In this document: in pieces, positions 43,958-53,600 of the stretch | How positions within the stretch are numbered: position 1 is the stretch's first letter | Layout: each line of letters begins with the position of its first letter | Origin: GCA-002700125 sp964434385 | Lineage (GTDB): Bacteria; Chloroflexota; Dehalococcoidia; Lucifugimonadales; Lucifugimonadaceae | Reading direction: 5' to 3' | Length of the DNA: 64,000 nt | Assembly: GCA_964434385.1 (NCBI GenBank) | Contig: CAYSUW010000002.1 | Span: forward strand, 62,001-126,000 | Position numbers and translations under genes: made by a program | Notes under the pieces: generated by a model | Database searches by the model: none | The model's input: only the letters and a program-made list of their open reading frames with translations | Told to the model about the DNA's origin: nothing

Positions 43958-45140
43958 TTTCCCCCACCAAAAGAGGTTTAATACCAGGTAAATATTCTCC
44001 TTCTAAAGCAGCTAAAAATGCACCACCCCCACTTGAAATATGTGTAAAAGCATTTTGCAATTGGAATTTATTTATTGCTTCTATAGTGGAACCTCCACCT
44101 GCATATTTTTTAGCAGAGTGGTTGTTTGCAAGAGATAAAGCTATCTCCTTCGTACCTTTTTCAAATGCTGGCCATTCAAATACACCCATACTACCATTCC
44201 ATATAATAGAATCGGATTGATTAATTATAGAAGTATAATTTTCTATTGTTGAAGGACCTATATCCATAATAATCCCATTATCAGAAATATCAGAAACATC
44301 AACAATTTTTGACTTAGAATATATTGAAAAATCTTCCGCCTCAATAATATCTTCAGGAATCAAAAATTTCTCATAATTATTCATAATTTTTTTAGTAACT
44401 TCATTATTTATAAAAGTTTTTTCTATAAATGATTTTATCATTCCTCCCCCAATTAATATTTTATCTACTTTATCCAACAAATTACTTATTATTCCAATCT
44501 TATCTTCAATTTTTGCTCCTCCAACTATTAAAGTAGTAAATCCTTTCTTATTATTATTTAAATTTTTTATTACTTCCATTTCTTTTTGTAGTAAAAATCC
44601 TGCATAAGAAGGTAAAAAATCACAAATTGATGAAACAGATGCATGAGCCCTATGAGATACACTAAAAGCATCATTTACATAAAAATCTGCTAAATTAGCC
44701 AGAGTACTTGCAAAATCTAAGTCATTTGATTCTTCTCCTTTATGAAAACGTAAATTTTCTAACAAAATAATGGGCTTTTGAGATGATCTACTCAAATAAT
44801 CTTCAAAATATGTTTTTTCAAATCTCGCGTGGTTTTTAGAATTTTTATTGGGCCAGTCATTTAAAACTACTTCAAATATTTTTGTTAACTTAGGTAGGAC
44901 ATTGTGGACAAGAGACAAATCATTAAAGTCTTCAAGTGTACCTTTAGGTCGACCAAAATGAGAACAAATGATTATTTTTGAAATGAAATCCTGTTTCAAT
45001 AAAAAATCAATAGTGGGCTTTACAATCAATATTCTAGTATTATCTTCTTCTGTAATATTTAAATCACATCTCAACAATACTGTCTTTCCATTTTGTCCTT
45101 TGTAATCTTCTGTTATTTGCTGAATATTCCTTAAATTCAT
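43947..45140 (-). CDS. pgk: phosphoglycerate kinase
   Basis: This 397-residue two-domain kinase has LRCDLNIT, SHFGRPKG, LLENLRFHKGEE, VNDAFSVSHRAHAS, GGAKIEDK and IWNGSMGVFEWPAFEKGT. The nucleotide-side motif usually read GGGD is GGGST (Ser351), and NGPMG is NGSMG. The Asp is not universal, since archaeal enzymes differ too, so this may be lineage variation. It transfers phosphate from 1,3-bisphosphoglycerate to ADP. It lies 2 bases after the polyprenyl-synthase-like gene. Confidence 0.95.
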   Translation of the reverse strand: MNLRNIQQITEDYKGQNGKTVLLRCDLNITEEDNTRILIVKPTIDFLLKQDFISKIIICSHFGRPKGTLEDFNDLSLVHNVLPKLTKIFEVVLNDWPNKNSKNHARFEKTYFEDYLSRSSQKPIILLENLRFHKGEESNDLDFASTLANLADFYVNDAFSVSHRAHASVSSICDFLPSYAGFLLQKEMEVIKNLNNNKKGFTTLIVGGAKIEDKIGIISNLLDKVDKILIGGGMIKSFIEKTFINNEVTKKIMNNYEKFLIPEDIIEAEDFSIYSKSKIVDVSDISDNGIIMDIGPSTIENYTSIINQSDSIIWNGSMGVFEWPAFEKGTKEIALSLANNHSAKKYAGGGSTIEAINKFQLQNAFTHISSGGGAFLAALEGEYLPGIKPLLVGENER

Positions 45141-45142
45141 TA

Positions 45143-46156
45143 CTAAATTGATGAAAATTGTTGTTTACAAAATGTTTTTAAAATTTGTTTTTTATCTGAA
45201 GACATAAATGAACTATCTATAGCTAAATTCAATTCAGATTGATTTTTTTTGATTAAATCATCATAAAAATCTTGAAAACCTGTATTCAACAACAAACTCT
45301 GAATTTTTTGCCTATCCTCTTCTTCCAAAACTCTCTTAAGGTATATTTCTCCTATTTGTCTTTTGATTGATGGATTCTCATTTTCCAAAGCATATAAAAC
45401 AGAAATATTTTTCTTCTTTGAGGAAAATCTATGAAACAGTTGAGAATCAGGAGTTTTGGATTCAAATATAGTTGTCCAATCATTTTTTAATTGCTGCAAA
45501 ATTCCAAAATTCAAACCAATTTTATCAAATATACTTAATTGATCTTTTTTAGAAGATTCAGGTAAATCAGTTGATAAAAGACCAAACTGAAAAGCACATC
45601 CTACAATAGAACCAGATCTTTTTTTCACCATTTCTAAATATTCATCAAGAGAAACAATTGGTTTATCCTGATAGCTGATATCTAAATTTTCTCCTTCTGA
45701 TAAATTAAGAAACGCTAAATCAAATGTATTTAATGCTATTAAAATTTTTTCATCCCCATAATCTATAGAATTATCAACTATTACTAATCTAGCTAATGCA
45801 TGAAAACCATCACCTGTATTTATAGCTTGAGCTGGTCCCCAAACCCACCAGACAGTAGGTTTTCCATTTCTATGAGTAATCCCCGACTCTACATCACCAT
45901 GAACATACCAAGAATTTCCTAATAATTCTATTCCAGATGCTAAAGGAATGGCCTTATCAGAATCACCAGAAAGGATTTTACTAATCATTAAAGTCAATAG
46001 TGCAAAATTTCTTTCTGGAATAGAATTATCTAATGACTGTCCAAATTCATCGACCAAGCCCATTTGATATTTTATAATTGTATATAACTCAATTTCTCTA
46101 TTCAAAAATTCATTAAGAAATTTCTCAAATTTATCTAAATTTATTTCATCTATCAT
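45143..46156 (-). CDS. polyprenyl synthetase-like protein with degraded aspartate motifs
   Basis: This 337-residue protein retains the fold signature of isoprenyl diphosphate synthases: HRNGKPTVWWVWGPAQAINTGD (about residues 95-116) and VKKRSGSIVGCA. The first aspartate-rich motif, normally DDxxD, reads HGDVES at residues 86-91. The second, normally DDxxD in FQxxDD, reads QQLKNDWTTIF near 221-231. Metal and diphosphate binding is therefore doubtful. It may be a non-catalytic subunit or have a changed function. It lies between tsaC and pgk within the operon. Confidence 0.78.
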   Translation of the reverse strand: MIDEINLDKFEKFLNEFLNREIELYTIIKYQMGLVDEFGQSLDNSIPERNFALLTLMISKILSGDSDKAIPLASGIELLGNSWYVHGDVESGITHRNGKPTVWWVWGPAQAINTGDGFHALARLVIVDNSIDYGDEKILIALNTFDLAFLNLSEGENLDISYQDKPIVSLDEYLEMVKKRSGSIVGCAFQFGLLSTDLPESSKKDQLSIFDKIGLNFGILQQLKNDWTTIFESKTPDSQLFHRFSSKKKNISVLYALENENPSIKRQIGEIYLKRVLEEEDRQKIQSLLLNTGFQDFYDDLIKKNQSELNLAIDSSFMSSDKKQILKTFCKQQFSSI

Positions 46157-46167
46157 TGAATATCACC

Positions 46168-46800
46168 TTAAATTTGATTATAAGAAAAAATCAAACTTGG
46201 TATTTTTTTTATTATTTCCTCTTTTGCTATTTCACCTTGTCTAATTATTGAGAATTTATTATCAATAAGCTTAATTACAGTAGAAGAACTATTAGCTTCT
46301 CCACATTTCAAATCAACATAATAATCTATTTCTCCATCTTTAAAGTAATTTTTTATAACAGAAATATCTTTACTTTCTTTCTTTCCTGAGATATTCGCAC
46401 TAGTTCCTGTAATAGGATTACCTAACTGTTTGATTAAATTTCTAGTAAAAGAAATATCTGGAACTCTAAATCCAACAAAACCTAAATTGTCCTGAATAGT
46501 ATTGGGAAATCGCCTTTCACTTTTCAGAATAATTGTTAGAGGTCCTGGCCAATAATAATCTGTCATAAGATCTATAATTTTGTTGGTTTTTACTCCTAAT
46601 TCATTCAATTCGCTTTTTTCAGAAATTAAAACAGGTAAAAGTTGGTTTTTTTGTCTTCGTTTTATCTTGAAAATTTTATCAATAGCAATAGAATCAAAGG
46701 CATCACAAGAAATGCCATAATAAGTATCTGTAGGAGTTACTATTACACCGTGTGATCTCAGTTGATTTAATGAATAATTAATATACTCTTTTTCTAACAA
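46168..46800 (-). CDS. tsaC: threonylcarbamoyl-AMP synthase
   Basis: This 210-residue Sua5/YciO/YrdC-family protein has VIVTPTDTYYGISCDA near residue 19-34, IKRRQKNQLLPVLI, PGPLTIILK, VGFRVP and the GTSANISGKKES segment. It makes the activated threonylcarbamoyl used for t6A37 of tRNA. A TTG start is used, with AAGG nine bases upstream. It heads the operon tsaC through hflX. Confidence 0.92.
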   Translation of the reverse strand: MLEKEYINYSLNQLRSHGVIVTPTDTYYGISCDAFDSIAIDKIFKIKRRQKNQLLPVLISEKSELNELGVKTNKIIDLMTDYYWPGPLTIILKSERRFPNTIQDNLGFVGFRVPDISFTRNLIKQLGNPITGTSANISGKKESKDISVIKNYFKDGEIDYYVDLKCGEANSSSTVIKLIDNKFSIIRQGEIAKEEIIKKIPSLIFSYNQI

Positions 46801-46819
46801 TTTATGTAACCTTAAATTG

Positions 46820-46846
46820 ATTATACAAGTTAAACAATATCATCAA
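46820..46846 (-). promoter_or_regulatory. candidate promoter of the tsaC-hflX operon
   Basis: On the minus strand TTGATG (46846-46841) and TATAAT (46825-46820) lie 15 bases apart, shortly upstream of the TTG start of tsaC, in the 74-base divergent gap with guaA. The -10 is a perfect match; the spacing is short. Confidence 0.4.
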
Positions 46847-46874
46847 TAATAAATTTATTTTATTTATACACAAA

Positions 46875-48533
46875 ATGGTAAAACCTGAACAATCAAAAAG
46901 AATCTCAACCTCAGATGACCTAGAAGTTGGAACTTACTTAAGCATTGCGCAAAAATTTTCTAAAAACGAAAGTAAAACAAAACAAAATAAAGACAACTTA
47001 TTTCAACCAGGAATTCTAATAGTAGACTTTGGATCCCAATATAGTAGATTAATAGCTAGAAGAATTAGAGAATTAAACACTTATTGTGAAATAGTAACTT
47101 CTACATCTAAACTTAATGATATTTCTTCAATTGATATTAAAGGAATTATTCTTTCTGGAGGTCCATCTAGTATTTATGATAAAGATAGCCCCAAAATTCC
47201 AGATTGGATTTTCGGATTAAAACTTCCAATATTAGGTATATGTTATGGAATGCAAGCATTAAGTTTTCAATTAGGAGGAAAAGTTTCTGAAAGCTCAAAA
47301 AGAGAGTACGGATATTCTGCAATCACAGTCTCAAAAAAACATAATATTCTTAAAGATTTAAGTAATAATATACCCGTATGGATGAGCCACGGAGATAAAA
47401 TAATCAATCTCCCTCCTGGATTTAAATCATATGCCTTCTCTGAAAATAGTCAGAATGCAGTAATAGCAAATGATTCAAACTACATAGGAATACAATTTCA
47501 TCCAGAAGTTACTCATACCCCTCAAGGTAAATTAATAATAGATAATTTTATTTCTATCTGTGAATGCCCTAAAAATTGGATTCCTAAAAGTGTAGTAGAA
47601 CACTCAATTAAAAACATTCGTGAACAAGTAGGAGATTCAAAAGTAATATGTGCACTTTCAGGTGGAGTAGATTCATCTGTAGTTGCGATATTACTAGATA
47701 GAGCAATAGGAAAACAGCTTACATGTATTTTTGTAGATAATGGTTTAATGAGAAAGGAAGAACCTGAAAGAATAAGAAAGGTTTTTGAAGGAAAGTTCGG
47801 ATTAAATTTGAAATTCATTAATGCATCTAAAAGTTTTCTTACAGCCCTTAAAGGCATCACAGATCCAGAGGAAAAAAGAAAAATTATTGGAAGAGAATTT
47901 ATATCTGTATTTGAAAAACATTCGTCAAAACTAGGAAACGTTGAATTCTTAGCACAAGGCACTCTATATCCCGACGTAATAGAATCAAAAACTTCAGATA
48001 CATCAACTAGCGATAAAATAAAAACTCATCATAATGTAGGAGGGTTACCTGAAAATATGAAAATGCGTTTAATTGAACCATTGAAATTCATGTTTAAAGA
48101 TGAAGTTCGCCTAGCAGGATTAGAATTAAAATTAGATAAAGAAATAGTTAATAGACAACCTTTTCCAGGTCCAGGTTTAGCAATTAGAATTATCGGAGAG
48201 GTAACTTCAGAAAAACTCAGAATATTAAAAAACGTTGACTGGATAGTAATGAACGAAATTAAAAAGAACGATGTTTATAATGAATTATGGCAAAGTTTTG
48301 CAGTATTAACTAATACTCAAACTGTAGGTGTAATGGGAGATCAAAGAACTTATAGTTATGTTGTTGCTTTAAGATGCGTAAAAAGTGAAGATGCCATGAC
48401 AGCTGACTGGGCTAGACTTCCTTATGATTTATTGGGGAATATTTCTACAAGAATAGTTAACGAAGTCCCTGAAATCAACAGGGTTGTATATGACATTACT
48501 AGTAAACCTCCAGGAACTATTGAGTGGGAATAA
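46875..48533 (+). CDS. guaA: GMP synthase (glutamine-hydrolysing)
   Basis: This 552-residue enzyme aminates XMP. The class I glutamine amidotransferase domain has ILIVDFGSQYSRLIARR, the nucleophile Cys in LGICYGMQ near residue 123, and the His-Glu in FHPEVTHT. The ATP-pyrophosphatase domain has ALSGGVDSSV near 259-268, and the dimerisation end has the usual KPPGTIEWE. About 45 charged residues precede the normal N-terminus, with no alternative start closer to it. It begins the purine block. Confidence 0.97.
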   Translation: MVKPEQSKRISTSDDLEVGTYLSIAQKFSKNESKTKQNKDNLFQPGILIVDFGSQYSRLIARRIRELNTYCEIVTSTSKLNDISSIDIKGIILSGGPSSIYDKDSPKIPDWIFGLKLPILGICYGMQALSFQLGGKVSESSKREYGYSAITVSKKHNILKDLSNNIPVWMSHGDKIINLPPGFKSYAFSENSQNAVIANDSNYIGIQFHPEVTHTPQGKLIIDNFISICECPKNWIPKSVVEHSIKNIREQVGDSKVICALSGGVDSSVVAILLDRAIGKQLTCIFVDNGLMRKEEPERIRKVFEGKFGLNLKFINASKSFLTALKGITDPEEKRKIIGREFISVFEKHSSKLGNVEFLAQGTLYPDVIESKTSDTSTSDKIKTHHNVGGLPENMKMRLIEPLKFMFKDEVRLAGLELKLDKEIVNRQPFPGPGLAIRIIGEVTSEKLRILKNVDWIVMNEIKKNDVYNELWQSFAVLTNTQTVGVMGDQRTYSYVVALRCVKSEDAMTADWARLPYDLLGNISTRIVNEVPEINRVVYDITSKPPGTIEWE

Positions 48534-48536
48534 TTC

Positions 48537-49808
48537 ATGAACGTATTAATAATTGGTAATGGCGGCAGAGAAAATGCACTAGCTTGGAAAGTAAAAAATA
48601 GTCCCCTACTCACTAATCTTTTTATCTCTCCGGGAAATGCAGGCACAGATCAGTTAGGAAAAAATATTGACATAGATGTTTCTCAAAAAACAGAAATTTT
48701 AAAGTTTGTTAAATCTAACAAAATTGATCTAACTTTAGTAGGCCCTGAAGCACCATTAGAAGACGGGATAGTAGATCTATTTGTATCAGAAAAACAATTA
48801 ATTTTTGGTCCTTCTAAAAAAGCTGCTCAAATTGAAACTTCAAAAGTTTGGGCAAAAAATTTAATGACAAAATATGATATTCCTACTGCAAAATTCTTTT
48901 CATTCAATGATTTCACTTCAGCAGAAAAATTTATTTTGTCTCAAAAAAAATTATCCTGGGTTATCAAAGCTGACGGTTTGGCAGCTGGAAAAGGAGTAAT
49001 ACTAACAAATAATAAAGAAGAATCTATAAATGCCCTAAAACAAATATTAATTGATAGGAAATTTGGAAACGCAGGAAATAAAATTATTATTGAAGAAATG
49101 TTATTTGGAAAAGAAGTTAGCATATTTTCATTCGTAAATGGTAAATTTGTTTCCTCACACATCTCAGCATGTGATTACAAAAGATCTCATGATGGTGATA
49201 AAGGTTTAAATACAGGTGGAATGGGAGCTTATAGTCCTCCAGAATTTTGGAATGAAAACCTTTCTACCACTATCCATGAAGAAATAATGATCCCTACAGC
49301 TAATGCTCTAGTTGAAGAAAATGCTCCATTCAACGGAATGCTTTATGGCGGAATAATGTTAACAAGTGATGGTCCCAAGGTATTAGAATTCAACTGTAGA
49401 TTCGGAGATCCTGAGACCCAAGTAATTCTTCCAAAACTAAGTTCTGACATCATAGAAATTTGTTATAATACTGCAAAAAATACCCTCAATGAAAAAACTC
49501 CAATTAAATGGAATAATGATAATTGTGTAGGAGTAGTAATTACTTCTGGTGGTTATCCAGAAAGTTATAAAACTGGACATGAAATTAAATTAAGTAGTAA
49601 CCCAGTTAACAACTCATTAATATTTCATTCAGGGACAAAAATAGAAAATGATGGAAAAATCACTACAAATGGTGGTAGAGTTTTAGTTTCAGTTGGAATA
49701 GGTGAAACAATGACCATTGCAAAAAATAAAGCATATCAAAATATAGATAATATCTATTTTAAAAATATGTACTTTAGAAAAGACATATCTGAGAGAGCAT
49801 TATCATAG
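48537..49808 (+). CDS. purD: phosphoribosylamine-glycine ligase
   Basis: This 423-residue ATP-grasp enzyme makes glycinamide ribonucleotide. It has VLIIGNGGRENALAWK at the N-terminus, VGPEAPLEDGIVD, KADGLAAGKGVI, NTGGMGAYSPP and LEFNCRFGDPETQ. All are standard. It lies 3 bases after guaA and 7 bases before purB. Confidence 0.97.
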   Translation: MNVLIIGNGGRENALAWKVKNSPLLTNLFISPGNAGTDQLGKNIDIDVSQKTEILKFVKSNKIDLTLVGPEAPLEDGIVDLFVSEKQLIFGPSKKAAQIETSKVWAKNLMTKYDIPTAKFFSFNDFTSAEKFILSQKKLSWVIKADGLAAGKGVILTNNKEESINALKQILIDRKFGNAGNKIIIEEMLFGKEVSIFSFVNGKFVSSHISACDYKRSHDGDKGLNTGGMGAYSPPEFWNENLSTTIHEEIMIPTANALVEENAPFNGMLYGGIMLTSDGPKVLEFNCRFGDPETQVILPKLSSDIIEICYNTAKNTLNEKTPIKWNNDNCVGVVITSGGYPESYKTGHEIKLSSNPVNNSLIFHSGTKIENDGKITTNGGRVLVSVGIGETMTIAKNKAYQNIDNIYFKNMYFRKDISERALS

Positions 49809-49815
49809 GACAAAT

Positions 49816-51114
49816 ATGATAGATAGATACAGCAGAAAAAAAATGAAATCTATTTGGGAAGAAGATTCCACATTTGATATTTGGTTAATAATTGAAATTG
49901 CTACATGTCAAGCTTGGGCTGAAAGAGGTCTAATTTCAAACAGTGACATGGAAAAGATTAAAAAAGCAAAATTCAATAAAAAATCTTATGAAAATTGGTT
50001 TTCTGAAACCAAACATGATTTAGTTTCATTCACAAGAGCTGTAGGAGAAAGTTTAGGAGATGAAAAAAGATGGATTCACCATGGTCTTACTTCCAATGAT
50101 GTGAAAGATACAGCATTAAGCTTACAACTTGTAAATAGCTTAAAAATAATCGATGAAGATGTTAAAAAACTAAAAGATTCCATTAAAAAAAGAGCCATTG
50201 AATTTAAGAATACTCCATGCATAGGAAGGTCTCATGGAATCCATGCAGAACCTATGAGCTTCGGCTTAAAGTTAGCCCTCTGGTGGGATGAATTAAATAG
50301 ACATGAAAAAAGAATTAACCAACTAATGAGTGTAGTTAATGTTGGGAAAATATCTGGTCCAGTTGGAAGCCACGCTAGCATCCCTCCTTCAATAGAAGAA
50401 AAAGTATGTGAATTATTAGGTCTAAAACCTGCTCCAGTTTCCAATCAAATTATCCAAAGAGATAGACATGCAGATTGTATACAAAAATTATCCTTAATTT
50501 GTTCTAGCATAGAGAAATTTGCTACTGAAATCAGATCTTTACAAAGAACTGAAATAGGAGAGGTCCAAGAACCATTTGGGACTAAGGGATTTGTATCAAC
50601 AGGATCTTCTTCAATGCCACACAAGAGAAACCCTGAACTTTCCGAAAGAATTTGTGGTCTAGCTAGGATAGTAAGATCCAACTCTATTACTGCTCTAGAA
50701 AACATCCCATTATGGCATGAAAGAGATATATCGCATTCATCTTCAGAGAGAATAATTATTCCAGACTCATTTTTAGCAACAGATTATATTATTGATACAT
50801 TTGAAAAAATCATAAGCAAAATGAATGTCTTTCCTAAAAAGATGTACGAAAATCTTAACAAAGGAGGAGGAATAGTTTTTTCAGAAAGAATTATGCTAGC
50901 TTTAGTAGAAAAAGGGATTCCTAGAGAAGATGCTTACAAAACGATACAAAAACAAGCATTATATTCTGTAGATAATTCAAAAAACTTTAGAGAAGAAATT
51001 CAAAAAGAAAAGTTAATTAAAGATAACTTTACAAAAAATGAACTTTCTTCTTTGTTCGATTACTCATATTATTTAAGGTTTACAGATGAAATATTTTCTA
51101 GATTAAATTTTTAA
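49816..51114 (+). CDS. purB: adenylosuccinate lyase
   Basis: This 432-residue lyase has the superfamily signature GSSSMPHKRNPELSE near residue 261-275, the general acid region GRSHGIHAEP near residue 137, and TSNDVKDTAL. It releases fumarate from SAICAR and adenylosuccinate, so it acts twice in purine synthesis. It is 7 bases from purC. Confidence 0.97.
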   Translation: MIDRYSRKKMKSIWEEDSTFDIWLIIEIATCQAWAERGLISNSDMEKIKKAKFNKKSYENWFSETKHDLVSFTRAVGESLGDEKRWIHHGLTSNDVKDTALSLQLVNSLKIIDEDVKKLKDSIKKRAIEFKNTPCIGRSHGIHAEPMSFGLKLALWWDELNRHEKRINQLMSVVNVGKISGPVGSHASIPPSIEEKVCELLGLKPAPVSNQIIQRDRHADCIQKLSLICSSIEKFATEIRSLQRTEIGEVQEPFGTKGFVSTGSSSMPHKRNPELSERICGLARIVRSNSITALENIPLWHERDISHSSSERIIIPDSFLATDYIIDTFEKIISKMNVFPKKMYENLNKGGGIVFSERIMLALVEKGIPREDAYKTIQKQALYSVDNSKNFREEIQKEKLIKDNFTKNELSSLFDYSYYLRFTDEIFSRLNF

Positions 51115-51121
51115 GGAAAAA

Positions 51122-52018
51122 ATGAACTCAATTTATGAAACAAATTTACCAGGACTAACTCATAGAGGAAAAGTAAGAGATACATATGAACTCAAAGACA
51201 ATTTATTGTTAATGATTGTCACTGATAGAATTTCTGCTTTTGATGTTGTTCTACCTGATCCTATACCTGGAAAAGGTAAAATACTCGCATCAATGTCTAA
51301 GTTTTGGTTCAACACTACTAAGCACATTATTCCAAACCATTTTATTGGCTTAGCATCCGAACCAGAAACCTTTGAACTAATAAAAGATAACGAGATATCT
51401 CATTTATTAAATGATGAAATAAAAGAAAGAGCAATGGTGGTTAAAAAGGCTAAAAGGATTGATATAGAATGTATAGTAAGAGGATATATTACTGGTTCAG
51501 CTTGGAGTGAATATAAAAAAACTCAGCAGATAAATAAAATTAATATTGAGCCCGGTTTAGTCGAAGCTCAAAAGTTTCCTGAATTTTTATTCACACCAAG
51601 TACAAAAGCCGAAATTGGACATGATGAACCATTATCTCCAAAAGAAACCTATGATTTAATTGGTGAAGATTTAACAAAGAATCTTGAACGAATAAGTATT
51701 GATATTTTCTCTTTTGCACATGAATATTCATTATCCAAGGGAATTATTTTAGCTGACACAAAAATGGAATTTGGGTTTTTAAACGATCAATTGATATTAA
51801 TAGACGAACTCTTAACACCAGACTCTAGTAGATTCTGGGCTTCAAATGATTATAAACTAGGAAAATCACCAGAACCTTTTGATAAACAATACCTTAGGAA
51901 TTGGTTAACAGATCAGGATTGGGATAAAAACCCCCCAGCCCCTAGCCTTCCAGAGAAAATTATTAATCAAACAATAGAAAAATATTCAGAAAGTTTTCAA
52001 ATATTAACTTCCAATTAA
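51122..52018 (+). CDS. purC: SAICAR synthase
   Basis: This 298-residue ATP-dependent ligase joins aspartate to CAIR. It has GKVRDTYEL near residue 13, TDRISAFDVVLP, ECIVRGYITGSAW and the DELLTPDSSRFW segment. It matches the longer yeast-type form. DUF3105 and purS genes follow. Confidence 0.96.
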   Translation: MNSIYETNLPGLTHRGKVRDTYELKDNLLLMIVTDRISAFDVVLPDPIPGKGKILASMSKFWFNTTKHIIPNHFIGLASEPETFELIKDNEISHLLNDEIKERAMVVKKAKRIDIECIVRGYITGSAWSEYKKTQQINKINIEPGLVEAQKFPEFLFTPSTKAEIGHDEPLSPKETYDLIGEDLTKNLERISIDIFSFAHEYSLSKGIILADTKMEFGFLNDQLILIDELLTPDSSRFWASNDYKLGKSPEPFDKQYLRNWLTDQDWDKNPPAPSLPEKIINQTIEKYSESFQILTSN

Positions 52019-52027
52019 GATATACAT

Positions 52028-52741
52028 ATGAATAAAGAAAAAAACTCCAAACATAATTCTAGAAAAGCAGAACATCGAAGAGGGATGTCGAAAGGTCAAA
52101 TAAGGGCTGAAAGACGAGAAAGAAGTCAATCAAAGAAAAAAAGAAAACGATTCGTCATATATTCTGTAGTAATTCTAATTGCTGTTCTTTTAATTCTAAG
52201 TCTGGTATTACCTAGTTTTTCTCAGAGAAATACTCAAAAAAGTATATCGAGAGATCCACAACCATTTAATGCATCTGGTCCCACTCCTGCATTAGAAGAC
52301 ATGGGGAGCCAAGTAATTCCTGTAGGTTCATCTCACGTACCTTATTCTACAAAACCTGCTACATCAGGACCTTATTGGTATATAAAACCTGACGTAGAAG
52401 ATTTAGCTAAAGAAGGAGCTCCAATTAAATGGGGAATTTATGATAAAGAAATTGCAGATGAAGTTTTAATTCATAATTTAATTAGAGGTGGAATTGGAAT
52501 TCATTATAATTGCCCTGATGGTTGTAAAACTCTAGTAAAAAAATTAAAAGATATTATTCCAGGAAACAAATCTCAATTTGTCATGTCTCCATACTCAGGA
52601 ATGCCATCTAAGATAGCTATTACTTCTTGGAGACATTTAATGTATCTAGATGAATTCGATAGCGAAAGGATAAAAGAATTTATAACATCTTATAAAGATA
52701 GAGCTCCTCAAAGTATTCCCGGTAACTATTGGCCAAATTAA
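52028..52741 (+). CDS. DUF3105 family membrane-anchored protein
   Basis: This 237-residue protein has a strongly basic N-terminus (Lys/Arg-rich to residue 40) and one transmembrane helix near residues 42-65, predicting an N-in anchor with an external domain. The domain has the DUF3105 hallmarks VPYSTKPATSGPYW, HNLIRGGIGIHYNCPDGC, MSPYSGMPSKIAITSW and a C-terminal DRAPQSIP. Conserved His and Cys residues suggest a metal site. It sits between purC and purS, which is probably positional and not functional. The function of the family is unknown. Confidence 0.8.
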   Translation: MNKEKNSKHNSRKAEHRRGMSKGQIRAERRERSQSKKKRKRFVIYSVVILIAVLLILSLVLPSFSQRNTQKSISRDPQPFNASGPTPALEDMGSQVIPVGSSHVPYSTKPATSGPYWYIKPDVEDLAKEGAPIKWGIYDKEIADEVLIHNLIRGGIGIHYNCPDGCKTLVKKLKDIIPGNKSQFVMSPYSGMPSKIAITSWRHLMYLDEFDSERIKEFITSYKDRAPQSIPGNYWPN

Positions 52742-52744
52742 TTT

Positions 52745-53002
52745 ATGATTTTTCAATCAACTATTTACGTCAAATATAAATCAGGAATAAGTGATCCTGA
52801 AAGCATCAATATTTTGTCTGCTTTGGATAAATTAAGTTTTGATAGTGTGAAAAATCTTTCCACAGGAAAATTTTTTGAAATAAAAATAGAATCAAAAGAT
52901 TTAAAAACTGCCCATAAAGAAATTAAAGAAATCTGCAATCAACTACTGATAAATCCAGTGATTGAACAATTCGAATATAAAGTTTCAGAATTTAACCAAT
53001 AA
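52745..53002 (+). CDS. purS: phosphoribosylformylglycinamidine synthase subunit PurS
   Basis: This 85-residue protein matches PurS, the small bridging subunit that links PurQ and PurL. It shows YVKYKSGISDPESINI near the N-terminus and the KFFEIKIE strand, followed by EICNQLLINPVIEQFEY. purQ and purL are not in the window. It ends in an 11-base overlap with the convergent hisB gene. Confidence 0.9.
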   Translation: MIFQSTIYVKYKSGISDPESINILSALDKLSFDSVKNLSTGKFFEIKIESKDLKTAHKEIKEICNQLLINPVIEQFEYKVSEFNQ

Positions 53003-53588
53003 CACCTTTTGTACTTGGAACTGTGTAAGAATCATCTTTTTTACATGCAGCCTTTAATGCTCTAGAGAATGCTTTAAAAGTAGCCTCTATAATATGATGT
53101 TCATTCTTACCTTTTACAACAGAAATATGAAGTGACATTTTTGATTCTACAGCCAAACTTTCAAAAAAGTGCCTTGCTAAATCTGTCGGAAATTCTCCTA
53201 TCTGGCTTGAAGGAAGAATACTGATATCATGATATCCTCTACCACCTAAATCCATTACCACTTCAGATAAAGCCTCATCTAGGACAACCCTACAATCCGA
53301 CATTCTAGTTATTCCTACCCTTTCCCCTAAGGCAATGTCTAAACAACGTCCAAGAACAATTGCGGTATCCTCAATCAAGTGATGAGGTCCTGTTTCAATA
53401 TCTCCCTTCGCAGTTACACTTAAATCAATTGAACCATGCTTCGCGATTTGTTCTAACATATGAGTTAACATTCCATTCTGAGTATCAATTTTTGAAACCC
53501 CTTTACCATCTAAGTTTAACTTAACAAAAATAGAACTTTCTTTAGTATCTCTTTTTAATTCTGCAGTTCTTTTATTAGTTTTTACCAT
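52992..53588 (-). CDS. hisB: imidazoleglycerol-phosphate dehydratase
   Basis: This 198-residue manganese enzyme is the stand-alone dehydratase without a phosphatase domain. It has HMLEQIAKHG and the paired histidine motifs GPHHLIEDTAI and EHHIIEATFKAFSRAL. It acts at the seventh step of histidine synthesis. It is the last gene of the his group in this window. Confidence 0.96.
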   Translation of the reverse strand: MVKTNKRTAELKRDTKESSIFVKLNLDGKGVSKIDTQNGMLTHMLEQIAKHGSIDLSVTAKGDIETGPHHLIEDTAIVLGRCLDIALGERVGITRMSDCRVVLDEALSEVVMDLGGRGYHDISILPSSQIGEFPTDLARHFFESLAVESKMSLHISVVKGKNEHHIIEATFKAFSRALKAACKKDDSYTVPSTKGVIG

Positions 53589-53600
53589 TTCTTCACCTAT

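Noticed and set aside
43933..44220. A 95-codon plus-strand frame opposite pgk
   Set aside because: It is antisense to a clear pgk; composition follows that gene's third positions.
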